Source of the DNA: an uncultured Rubritalea sp.
Lineage (GTDB): Bacteria > Verrucomicrobiota > Verrucomicrobiia > Verrucomicrobiales > Akkermansiaceae
Direction: 5' to 3'
Assembly: GCA_937132085.1 (NCBI GenBank)
Contig: CAKZNV010000019.1
Coordinates: forward strand, 1-56,295
Length of the DNA stretch: 56,295 bases
Shown: positions 1 through 6,757 of the stretch, one piece after another
Numbering within the stretch: the stretch's first letter is position 1
How the letters are laid out: each line of letters begins with the position of its first letter
Translations under genes and position numbers: made by a program
Notes under the pieces: model-generated
What the model was told of the DNA's origin: nothing
Seen by the model: only the letters and a program-made list of their open reading frames with translations
Databases searched by the model: none

Positions 1-23
1 GGGTGTTAGTTGGGGGACTTATA

Positions 24-95
24 CCTAGGGCGTTGCCCTAGGCTGGCATAGGGCACACCGTTGGTGTTGTGGGAAGGTGAAAGGTGAAAGGTGAA
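24..95. repeat. Intergenic palindrome followed by heptamer repeat
   Basis: Positions 25-43 form a perfect hairpin, CCTAGGGC-gtt-GCCCTAGG. It is followed by a GGCATAGGGC stretch and then by about three copies of the heptamer GGTGAAA at 76-95. The same heptamer recurs at 6649-6669. The palindrome resembles dispersed intergenic palindromes that I recall from Verrucomicrobia and Planctomycetes, but that link is from memory. There is no T tract, so it is not a convincing terminator. Confidence 0.5.
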
Positions 96-140
96 GCTTT
101 TTTGATTGTGATAGTTTATTTTAACTTTAGATATGTATGT

Positions 141-1592
141 ATGAACTCTTTTAGATTATCGATTGTCGCTGCTTTCAGTGTGTTTAGTGCTGGAGCCTCA
201 GCAATAGCAGCTGAACGTCCAAATATTCTAGTGTTTTTAGTCGATGATATGGGGGTAATGGATACCTCTGTTCCTTTTGTTGTTGATGCTAATGGTAAGC
301 CATCATCTCAGCCATTGAATAGGTTTTATCAAACTCCAGCCATGCAGAGGCTGGCTAATAATGGGGTGCGTTTTACTCACTTTTATGCCAATAGCGTTTG
401 CTCTCCATCTAGGGCGTCATTGCTGACTGGGCAATACTCTGCTCGACATAAGACAACACAGTGGATCAATCCTACAGGTCGCAATGCTGGTCCTAAAGGC
501 TGGAACTGGGAAGGGATGAAGGCTGATGATGTGACCTTGCAGGGGACTTTACAAAAGGCTGGCTATACAACAGTTCATCTGGGGAAGGCGCATCTAGGGC
601 CATTTAAACATGTAGGCGAAGATCCGTTGAAAGTAGGGTTCGATCTGAATATCGGGGGCTGTGCTATTGGCCGACCAACGACTTATTTTGGTGAAAAAAA
701 CTATGGTAAAGGAACTGTGAGAGCGGTTCCTCATTTGGAAAAGTATCATGGCACGAAGACTTTTCTGACAGAAGCTCTAACGCTGGAGGCGAAGAGGATA
801 TTAACAGATGTGTCTAAGAATGGAGATCCATTCTTTATGCATATGAGTCACTATGCTCTACATGGTCCATGGGATCCAGATCCACGATTTATGAAGAACT
901 ACGCGGATTCAGGGTATAGTAAAAGGGCTCAAGCATTCGCTGCGCTAGCTGAAGGCATGGATAAGTCACTTGCTGATTTGGTAGCTCACTTAGAAGAGAT
1001 CGGTGAAGCTGAAAATACGTTGATTGTGTTTCTAGGTGATAATGGCTCGGATGCTCCTATAGGTAAGGCTAAAGGGGTGGGGTCATCGGCTCCTTATCGT
1101 GGTAAAAAAGGCACCTGTTACGAGGGGGGAATGTTGGCTCCGTTGATCGTGTCTTGGGCGAAGCCTAATCCAGACTCAGCAATACAGAAGAAGTTTCCTA
1201 TCAAGACGGGAGTGGTCAGCCAGGATTTCGTAACGATATGTGATCTTATGCCGACTCTGCTTAAAGTAGCTGGGGCTGAAGTTCCTCAGAGTCATAAGAT
1301 GGATGGTGTAGAGCTAACTTCTTACCTTGCAAGTCACACAGGAAATCATAAGCAAGAATTCTTAATGCATTTCCCTCATCAACATAATAGTAGTCAGTTC
1401 ACTGTCTTCAGAGATGGTGAATGGAAAGTGATTAAGCGTTACAACCAAAAAGGTGATAAGAGGTTTGAGTTATATCACTTGGCTGATGACATTGCTGAGG
1501 CGAATAATCTAGCAAAGAAGGAGCCAGTTAAGTTGAAAGAGATTTTAGCTAAAATGCAGCAAGCGCTGGATGATTCTGGTGCTCAATATTAG
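141..1592 (+). CDS. Exported sulfatase (arylsulfatase family)
   Basis: Predicted sulfate ester hydrolase of the alkaline-phosphatase superfamily. The start at 141 (MNSFRLSIVAAF) gives a clean signal peptide ending near ASAIAAE; an upstream in-frame ATG at 84 lies inside a heptamer repeat and would bury that signal. The mature protein opens with PNILVFLVDDMG, which holds the metal-binding Asp pair. The formylglycine motif SVCSPSRASLLTGQ has its Cys at about residue 87 (C-x-P-S-R). LGDNGSDAP near residue 300 is the second metal-binding block. At 483 aa it has the usual length. It needs a formylglycine-generating enzyme, not seen here. The substrate is unknown; marine Verrucomicrobia carry many such enzymes for sulfated polysaccharides. 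It stands alone among repeats. Confidence 0.9.
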   Translation: MNSFRLSIVAAFSVFSAGASAIAAERPNILVFLVDDMGVMDTSVPFVVDANGKPSSQPLNRFYQTPAMQRLANNGVRFTHFYANSVCSPSRASLLTGQYSARHKTTQWINPTGRNAGPKGWNWEGMKADDVTLQGTLQKAGYTTVHLGKAHLGPFKHVGEDPLKVGFDLNIGGCAIGRPTTYFGEKNYGKGTVRAVPHLEKYHGTKTFLTEALTLEAKRILTDVSKNGDPFFMHMSHYALHGPWDPDPRFMKNYADSGYSKRAQAFAALAEGMDKSLADLVAHLEEIGEAENTLIVFLGDNGSDAPIGKAKGVGSSAPYRGKKGTCYEGGMLAPLIVSWAKPNPDSAIQKKFPIKTGVVSQDFVTICDLMPTLLKVAGAEVPQSHKMDGVELTSYLASHTGNHKQEFLMHFPHQHNSSQFTVFRDGEWKVIKRYNQKGDKRFELYHLADDIAEANNLAKKEPVKLKEILAKMQQALDDSGAQY

Positions 1593-1593
1593 G

Positions 1594-1735
1594 GGAGCCT
1601 TTGGCTCTGTGTTAGGTGGTTATGTTTTATGTGTTATCTCGTGGTTATGGGGCTAGCTGCGCTAGGGAGAAATGGAACTTTTCACCACGAATCTGCACTA
1701 ATTTTCAGGAATGCGGTTGGGTGCTTGGTTGATGG
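1594..1735. repeat. Degenerate intergenic repeat (family E, copy 1)
   Basis: It starts with the small hairpin GAGCC-ttt-GGCTC just after the sulfatase stop. It continues with a TTATGTTTTATGTG segment, then CGCTAGGGAGAAATGG, then ACCACGAATCTGCACTAAT. Related stretches in the same order occur at 2008-2120 and 3548-3690, and partly at 27640-27795. No coding potential was seen. The hairpin has no T run, so use as a terminator is doubtful. Confidence 0.45.
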
Positions 1736-1736
1736 A

Positions 1737-1940
1737 TTAGGATTTTGGATCTTTTTTGTCGAGCGAGATATTATAAACAACGGCTAATACGACTAGAGTG
1801 GGCATGACTAAGGATAGGACTTTTATCCATTTAGGATCTGGCTGACCAGAAAAGTTAGCGAAGGAAATTACAGCGACAATAGTTGAAAATAATGCTAGAA
1901 TTAGCACGATCCAATGGCGAGGTTTGTTACTTAGTTTCAT
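1737..1940 (-). CDS. Small two-helix membrane protein
   Basis: A 67-residue protein of unknown function. Residues about 9-31 (WIVLILALFSTIVAVISF) and 40-57 (VLSLVMPTLVVLAVVYNI) are two hydrophobic segments joined by a short polar loop. The tail is charged (DKKDPKS). No family is recognised. The ATG start has no clear Shine-Dalgarno sequence, which is common in this window. It sits alone between two repeats, so it is either a real small membrane gene or a chance frame; the regular two-helix layout favours a gene. Confidence 0.5.
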   Translation of the reverse strand: MKLSNKPRHWIVLILALFSTIVAVISFANFSGQPDPKWIKVLSLVMPTLVVLAVVYNISLDKKDPKS

Positions 1941-2007
1941 GGTTTTGTGAGTTATGATTGGTAAGTTGGATTATGATTCTAGGAGGGGCTTTGACAAGTT
2001 GTTTTTT

Positions 2008-2154
2008 TGGGAGCCTTTGGCTCTGTTTTGGGTGGTTAGGTATTATGTTTTATTTAGTGCTGCGCTTGGGGGATGGCGCTCTTGAACACTAGTATGCACT
2101 GATTTTCAGGGAGCACTCTAACAAATTAACCTAACAATCTAACAATCTAACAAT
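2008..2154. repeat. Degenerate repeat E copy 2 plus three tandem octamers
   Basis: The stretch repeats GGGAGCC-ttt-GGCTCTGTTTT and CTGATTTTCAGGGAGCAC elements seen at other gene borders here. It ends with three exact copies of CTAACAAT at 2131-2154. The transposase remnant begins directly at the last octamer. No gene was seen in this stretch. Confidence 0.5.
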
Positions 2155-2733
2155 CTTAGAGAGCTTTTAAAGCTGTTTTGTGAAGATATCTCAACTCAAA
2201 CTGCTTCAAAACTATTGGGGCTGTCAGTGAAAACTGTGCAGCGTATTTACACACTTTTACGTGAAAGAATTCTCTCTTTAGCCTCTGAAGAAAACCATCC
2301 ATTTGCTGGAGAGGTTGAAGTAGATGAGAGCTACTTTGAGGCAAAAAAGAGTTCGAGGAAAAAGAGAACGAGGAGCCTCTGGTAAAACTCCTGTCATTGG
2401 GTTACTAAAGCGAAAAGGAAAAGTATTCGTGCAAGTCGTTAATGACTGTAGTTGTGGGGAGTTGATGCCTATTATAAAGAGTCAAATGCTAGAAGAGACC
2501 ACAGTATACACTGATGGCTGGAAAGCTTATGATAATCTTGTTAGAGAAGGTTATAAGCATCACAGAGTCCACCATCACAAAGATGAATTTGCTAGAGGGA
2601 AAAAACATGTGAATGCTATTGAAAGCTTCTGGAGCTATGTTAAATTCAGAATGACAAAGCTAAGAGGAACAATCATAGACGCGTCAATTCAGACCTCCTA
2701 ATTCTCAAAGAATTAAGAGAAAAACCGCTCTAA
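2152..2733 (+). pseudogene. IS1595 (ISXO2-like) transposase remnant
   Basis: Fragments of one transposase lie in order but in different frames. From 2152 the frame reads RELLKLFCEDISTQTASK, then VEVDESYF with the first catalytic Asp. Near 2337 the frame shifts by one base: TTT-GAG-GCA appears where a Phe-Gly-Gly reading is expected. The reading continues as RVRGKRERGASGKTPVIGLL to the IESFWSYVKFR block. A stop at 2699-2701 ends that frame, and the typical C-terminus ILKELREKPL followed by TAA appears at 2701-2733 in another frame. The N-terminal residues and roughly 40-50 residues before the tail are missing. An in-frame TAA lies just upstream. It is therefore inactive. No terminal inverted repeats were recognised. 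Confidence 0.8.
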
Positions 2734-2813
2734 TCTATCTAAGACCCTGTGTTATTATTGTTAGATAAGTCATGCTAACCGTCGCCGTCATAGAGGCACG
2801 GCATCTTGGTCAA

Positions 2814-3458
2814 TTAGCTTTTTCTTCGGCGATGTGCTGTGAATCCTAATAGACCTAGTCCTAATAACAGAGTTGATGATGGTTCGGGCACTGCTGCTGT
2901 TGCCATAAATCCACTCCAACCGACGAATCCAGTAGAGTCGGTATCAACTATATTGGTGAACTCAATACTAGTTACGCCATCGAAGGAGGAACCGAAGCTA
3001 AGCTGTTCTGCATCGGCTCCTGTGGTGTTTGAGACTTCTTCAGCAAAAGATGAAAAATTGAAAGCAGTAGAACCACCGTCATGATTGACTGTCACAGTAA
3101 CTGTATCAAGACCACGAGCTCTAACACTATCACTTTGTTGTCCAACTTCGTAGTAATTCCAGAAAAGGAATCCATCGACATTATCGACAGAGCTGAAGTT
3201 GTAGGAAACTGTGGCACCAGTAGCATCACTTACCTGGAAACGAGCTATGCTATTGGTTGTGAGCCCTAAGGCTTCTGCAACAGTGGTCGTGCCAGACGTA
3301 ACTGTAGCAGAAAATCCGGATGCTGTCGCATTGAATGACTGCTGGGGAGTAGGGCTTCCTGAATTAGGAGCCGAATCTGCAAGATAAATGATAGAAGCTT
3401 GGGATGTTGCGACCAAGGTTGGTGTGGCTAGTGCTGTGAGTATCGTTGTGAATTTCAT
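2814..3458 (-). CDS. PEP-CTERM sorting-domain protein
   Basis: A 214-residue exported protein. Residues 1-22 (MKFTTILTALATPTLVATSQ) are a signal peptide. The C-terminus carries VPEPSSTLLLGLGLLGF and then HRRRKS, the standard layout of motif, hydrophobic segment and basic tail recognised by exosortase. The mature region is rich in Ser, Thr, Gly and Asp and contains SFAEEVSNTTGADAEQLSFG; it has no recognised enzymatic motif. Known biology of the family: such proteins go to the surface or matrix after exosortase processing. No exosortase lies in the window. The gene is single, with degenerate repeats on its upstream side. Confidence 0.85.
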   Translation of the reverse strand: MKFTTILTALATPTLVATSQASIIYLADSAPNSGSPTPQQSFNATASGFSATVTSGTTTVAEALGLTTNSIARFQVSDATGATVSYNFSSVDNVDGFLFWNYYEVGQQSDSVRARGLDTVTVTVNHDGGSTAFNFSSFAEEVSNTTGADAEQLSFGSSFDGVTSIEFTNIVDTDSTGFVGWSGFMATAAVPEPSSTLLLGLGLLGFTAHRRRKS

Positions 3459-3881
3459 TGTTATTGGTGTTTTTAAGTGAACAGTTGTTTAATTTACGAT
3501 GGAAAGCTATCTAGTTCTTTTATTGGCGTCAATGAGATAGTTAAAGCCTTTGACCTTGTGTTAGTTGGTTATGATTTATGTGCTATGTTTTATTCTAGCT
3601 GTCATGGGGGAAGCTGTGCTAGGGAGATGGACGATGGAGCTTTTTACCACGGATCTACACTAATTTTCACGAATGAGGTTGGGCTTTGAGATAGGACTTA
3701 TGTGGCTAATAGGACTTATGCTTTGGTGGATGAAGCCTAAAAAGATGGGTTTCATCGACCATCGCCGCAGTTGCGGGATTAGTTACTTTAGTGGAAGGCA
3801 CGGAAAAGCGCTGATTTTTAGGGTGCTCACCAACCTAACAGCCTAAGAACCTAATCACCGAGCTTCAGCTCGCTAAAACCT
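3459..3881. repeat. Gene-free stretch with degenerate repeats (family E, copies 3 and 4)
   Basis: No believable gene occurs in these 423 bases. Positions 3548-3690 resemble 1594-1735, sharing GCTAGGGAGA, ACCACGGATCTACACTAAT and a GAGGTTGGG end. Positions 3691-3722 hold two GGACTTATG units like those at 8287-8312. Positions 3750-3830 share a CCGCAGTTGCGGGATTAG segment with the stretch near 27720. The tail CCTAACAGCCTAAGAACC echoes the octamers at 2131. A 70-codon open frame from 3477 runs through the repeat and was not accepted as a gene. Confidence 0.5.
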
Positions 3882-4475
3882 TTATCTATTCTTTTGCCAC
3901 TGGGTGGTGTTGGGGCGTATTAGGGTGGTGAGGGGTTTTTGGGATAGGTCGAACTGCTGGATGATGTGCTTTAGTAGGATAATAGAGGCTGCGGCATCGT
4001 AGAGGGCGTCGTGCCAGGTTTTGTCTGGGACTAACTCTGTGATGGTTGCTGTGAGATCTAGGGACTGGCAGAGGTTTCCTAGTGAGTAGTCACCGAGCTC
4101 TGGATAGCAGGCTCTGGCTAGAGGAAGGGTATCGATCCATGGGCCGAAGCCGTGGGCGGGGAATGCTTGGAGGAAGCGTTTTTCTGTGCCGTGGCCGTGA
4201 GCGACTACGGCTACTTGGTTGAGACGCTTCTTAATCTTTGGCCAAAGTAGCATGAGCTTGGGGGCGTCTGCAAGATCATCCTTGGTGATACCGTGGACTT
4301 TTTGAGCTGCCCAGGTGATGTTCTGGTCGGTGTGGATGTAGGACATCCAGGTGTCGGTAATTCCATCAGCGAGCGACCAGGTGGTGGTGCCAATCTGGAC
4401 AGGAGCATCAGTCCTGCCAGTGGCGGTGCCAGCAGACTCAAAGTCGATGGCAGTGAATAGGGTATCTTGGATCAA
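3882..4475 (-). CDS. DEDDh-type 3'-5' exonuclease (DnaQ-like)
   Basis: A 197-residue member of the RNase T/DnaQ exonuclease superfamily. Motif I is FTAIDFESAG near residues 8-17, with the metal-binding Asp and Glu. Motif II lies around VVAHGHGTEKRFL, a variant of the usual HNaxFD: the Asp is replaced, which is unusual. The C-terminal motif WHDALYDAAASI supplies the His and Asp of motif III. KVHGITKDDLADAP is the typical KxHGI block. The first residue is encoded by TTG at 4475; the frame above has a TAG and no ATG. It may act in repair or RNA trimming, or as a polymerase epsilon-like proofreader, but it is too short and solitary to assign. Confidence 0.8.
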   Translation of the reverse strand: MIQDTLFTAIDFESAGTATGRTDAPVQIGTTTWSLADGITDTWMSYIHTDQNITWAAQKVHGITKDDLADAPKLMLLWPKIKKRLNQVAVVAHGHGTEKRFLQAFPAHGFGPWIDTLPLARACYPELGDYSLGNLCQSLDLTATITELVPDKTWHDALYDAAASIILLKHIIQQFDLSQKPLTTLIRPNTTQWQKNR

Positions 4476-4528
4476 ACTGAGATGAGTTTGCTAGATAGTA
4501 AATGTAGGGGGAGGTAGAAGGAGCTGGC

Positions 4529-5053
4529 TTATTTGATAGAGAATTTGCGTCCACGTCCTTCTCTGAGAGCTCTTTTGAGTGAGTTGTAGAGTTGGTCGAG
4601 ATCTGACTTAGTAGCTAGCTTGTATTCGATCGTTTTAGCGTGAGTGGTGGCTGGAGTTTTCTCAGTAGTGGTAGCGGGATCTACTCCTGCACGGTTACCG
4701 CCACGTTTGGCTATATCTTTGGCTCGGTCAGCTAGGTTTTTAGCGATGTTGGCCTTATTGTCAGCACCTACTAGGTCGATGGTGTAAAATCTGGCTAGAG
4801 CAGCTCCGTTGGTGTCGATATCTACTTCGTGGATTAAGAATCCACCGAGGACGTAGGTGTGCATGCTGATCGAGGATATGCGGTCAAGAGCGACCATGTA
4901 GTTACCGCCGGAGACATTGGCTTCCCAGAAACGTCTATTTTCTGAGGTGTTGTCTGTGTTCTTTTTGGTGTTGTCTTGAGCGTGACAGATGGAGCCGAGT
5001 AGTGAGAAACTAGCGAGGGCTAATAGTGTGGTTGATTTGAGGATGCGTTTCAT
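4529..5053 (-). CDS. Exported protein of unknown function
   Basis: A 174-residue protein. Residues 1-25 (MKRILKSTTLLALASFSLLG) form a signal peptide ending at CHAQ. The mature part begins with a polar Asn/Thr-rich stretch, then a compact predicted beta region (NYMVALDRISSISMHTYVLG), then a Lys/Arg-rich tail containing KSDLDQLYNSLKRALREG. I recognise no family. The ATG start at 5053 is clear. The adjoining exonuclease gene, 53 bp downstream, is on the same strand and could be co-transcribed. The gene is divergent from the Nudix gene. Confidence 0.65.
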   Translation of the reverse strand: MKRILKSTTLLALASFSLLGSICHAQDNTKKNTDNTSENRRFWEANVSGGNYMVALDRISSISMHTYVLGGFLIHEVDIDTNGAALARFYTIDLVGADNKANIAKNLADRAKDIAKRGGNRAGVDPATTTEKTPATTHAKTIEYKLATKSDLDQLYNSLKRALREGRGRKFSIK

Positions 5054-5175
5054 TGTTAATATAGATAGTTAACTTTTTACTACGTGTCAAAGTATCTGTG
5101 GTTACAAATTGTGGTGACAAATTTTTGGTTAAAACCTAGGTTGCTTTGATTGAGGAAATTTGTTTATTTGTGCTT

Positions 5176-5628
5176 ATGCCGAAATTTCGTCCTAATGTAG
5201 CTGCACTGATCGTAAATAATGCAGGAGAGTTACTAGTCTGTGAGCGAACGAACGATAAGGGGGCGTGGCAATTTCCGCAAGGAGGAGTGGATGGCGACGA
5301 AAGTGCACTGGAGGCTCTGTATCGTGAGGTCTGGGAAGAGGTTGGATTACCACCGGAGGATTATAAGGTGATCGAGTATCGTGATAAATATCTGTATCTG
5401 TATCCTGCGCATATCCGTGTGAAGAAGAAATGGGATGGGCAGGAGCAGACGTATTTTCTGTGTAAGCTGAAGAAGAAGTCTAAGGGGGTGGATCTAGGTG
5501 AGAATAATCCAGAGTTTCGTGACTTTGACTGGGTGAAGCCAGAGGATTTTGATGTAGATTGGCTACCGGGGTTTAAGGTAGAGGTGTATCGTGAGGTGAT
5601 GAGAGATTTCTTTCAATTAGAGATTTGA
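5176..5628 (+). CDS. Nudix hydrolase, RppH-like
   Basis: A 150-residue Nudix enzyme, probably an RNA 5' pyrophosphohydrolase or a diadenosine polyphosphate hydrolase. The Nudix box is complete at residues 36-58: GG-x4-E-x7-REVWEEVGL. The context residues WQFPQGGVD and the C-terminal EFRDFDWVKPEDF fit the RppH/Ap4A group better than ADP-ribose pyrophosphatases. The ATG at 5176 (MPKFRPNVAALIVNN) matches the start of the fold; a TTG 30 bases upstream is possible but adds an unrelated hydrophobic leader. The gene ends in TGA, showing that TGA is a normal stop in this genome. Confidence 0.85.
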   Translation: MPKFRPNVAALIVNNAGELLVCERTNDKGAWQFPQGGVDGDESALEALYREVWEEVGLPPEDYKVIEYRDKYLYLYPAHIRVKKKWDGQEQTYFLCKLKKKSKGVDLGENNPEFRDFDWVKPEDFDVDWLPGFKVEVYREVMRDFFQLEI

Positions 5629-5693
5629 GGTGTCAATCTAGCGGTAGAATCTATACTGAGTGATGGCTAAATAGTGATGAAAATCATGATCTT

Positions 5694-5727
5694 ATACGTT
5701 GACGTATTTGAAATTTGTGTCAAATTA
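5694..5727 (+). promoter_or_regulatory. Possible promoter/operator upstream of ompH-like gene
   Basis: ATACGT-tg-ACGTAT at 5694-5707 is a perfect palindrome, and it overlaps a possible -35 hexamer TTGACG at 5699-5704. A weak -10 (AAATTA) lies 17 bases on. The site is 62 bases before the ATG at 5769. The palindrome is seen directly; operator or promoter function is inferred. Confidence 0.3.
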
Positions 5728-5768
5728 GCTCTGGAAAGATTAACTAACCTAAACCATTTAAGTAAAAC

Positions 5769-6359
5769 ATGACTAAATTCCTAAAACCTATTCTTCTGAC
5801 TCTGAGTATTGCTATATTCTCAATGGGATCAGCGACCGCAAATGACATCAAGAAGTCTGCGACTATTGATATGAAGAAACTTTTTGATGAGTATCACCTC
5901 ACCAAGGACGCTCAAGATAAAGTAAAAGCTAACCAAAAGATCATTGCTACAGAGAACAATGCAAAGCTTGACGCTATTCGTCAGATTGCAGATCAGATCA
6001 AGGCTCTAGGTAAGAAGATCGACGATCCAGTGATCGCAGCTAACACACGTAACAAGCTTGTTCGTGACCGTCAGCTTCTTGCTAACAAAGGAAACGCTCT
6101 TGAGAACAACCGTCGTGAGTGGCTCAACCGCCGCAACAAGGCAATCAACGAGAACATCGTTACTGAGATGAGAAAAATTCTTGCTCAGATCCAGGACAAA
6201 GTAGAGGCATACGCTCGTGACAACGATATCGACATGATTTTCGATAAGTCAGCACGTGGAGTAACACAGACTCACTTCCTTATCTTCTCTAAAGACAAGT
6301 TCGACATCACAGCGACTCTCCTTGAGACACTCAATGCTGATGCTCCTAAAGGTGAGTAA
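5769..6359 (+). CDS. OmpH/Skp-like periplasmic chaperone
   Basis: A 196-residue exported protein with signal peptide (MTKFLKPILLTLSIAIFSMG to SATAN). The mature chain opens with SATIDMKKLFDEYH, the usual first strand and helix of OmpH/Skp. A long charged coiled coil follows, about residues 45-145, including REWLNRRNKAINENIVTEM. It returns to DNDIDMIFDKSA, the typical C-terminal strand. Family knowledge: Skp-like trimers hold unfolded outer-membrane proteins. Codon choice is strongly biased (many CTC, ATC, CGT, AAG), suggesting high expression. A good terminator follows. A paralogue with the same RRNKAINEN core lies at 28372. Confidence 0.85.
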   Translation: MTKFLKPILLTLSIAIFSMGSATANDIKKSATIDMKKLFDEYHLTKDAQDKVKANQKIIATENNAKLDAIRQIADQIKALGKKIDDPVIAANTRNKLVRDRQLLANKGNALENNRREWLNRRNKAINENIVTEMRKILAQIQDKVEAYARDNDIDMIFDKSARGVTQTHFLIFSKDKFDITATLLETLNADAPKGE

Positions 6360-6386
6360 TTCTCATTAACTAGTTAATTCACTTTT

Positions 6387-6428
6387 TAAAATGCTCTTTC
6401 GGCTTTGGCTGAGAGAGCATTTTTTTTT
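6387..6428 (+). terminator. Rho-independent terminator after ompH-like gene
   Basis: AAATGCTCT pairs with AGAGCATTT around a loop rich in G and T, and the stem is followed by an uninterrupted T run at 6421-6428. It lies 28 bases past the stop codon at 6359. Confidence 0.85.
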
Positions 6429-6537
6429 GCTAATTTTTTATACAGAATTTGCAGAATTTTGCATGATTAACAGAATTATTGGGGTGGTGTTTTTTTGACA
6501 GAATTTACAGGATTAACAGAATTGCTTTGAGGGGGTG

Positions 6538-6650
6538 ATGAAGCATAAGGTTCACTTTCAGCGAACGATTCTAGACGGTGCTGTTAATAGGGATGTGTCG
6601 CTGGGGCTCCTTTCCCTATTCTGGTATAAATTTCCCCGATTGGGGAAAGG
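6538..6650 (+). repeat. Structured intergenic repeat, family A, copy 1
   Basis: Three potential stems lie in order. Stem 1 pairs GTTC 6550-6553 with GAAC 6562-6565. Stem 2 pairs AATAGGG 6586-6592 with CCCTATT 6614-6620. Stem 3 pairs TTTCCCC 6631-6637 with GGGGAAA 6642-6648 around a four-base loop. GGTATAAATT sits just before stem 3. The same plan recurs in copies at 13435-13790 and 36586-36704. Confidence 0.8.
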
Positions 6651-6675
6651 TGAAAGGGGAAAGGTGAAACTGGTA

Positions 6676-6738
6676 GGGCACGGGGCACGGGGCACGGTAA
6701 CTGGTAACTGGTAACTGGTAACTGGTAACTGGTAACTG
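6676..6738. repeat. Nine tandem heptamers, (GGGCACG)3(GTAACTG)6
   Basis: Three exact copies of GGGCACG run without a gap or phase change into six exact copies of GTAACTG. The array ends 19 bases before the rpoN stop codon. It is a simple tandem repeat likely to vary by slippage. Confidence 0.9.
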
Positions 6739-6757
6739 CGCCATGGGGTGGTCGCTT

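Larger units (their letters stand above)
6429..6757. repeat. Gene-free repeat cluster: C repeats, structured repeat A1, heptamers
   Basis: Two copies of an ACAGAATTT-x-CAGGATTAACAGAATT element (family C) lie at 6437-6480 and 6494-6534. Structured repeat A1 occupies 6538-6650. Its 3' end grades into four heptamers GGKGAAA at 6642-6669, then (GGGCACG)x3 at 6676-6696 and (GTAACTG)x6 at 6697-6738. No gene or tRNA was seen. The stretch separates convergent genes: the OmpH-like gene on plus and rpoN on minus. Confidence 0.8.

Noticed and set aside
3477-3689. A 70-codon open frame on the plus strand
   Set aside because: It lies in degenerate repeat text shared with other gaps and has no protein-like pattern.
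6676-6738. Heptamer array as a CRISPR-like array
   Set aside because: Units are 7 bases without spacers; it is a simple tandem repeat.
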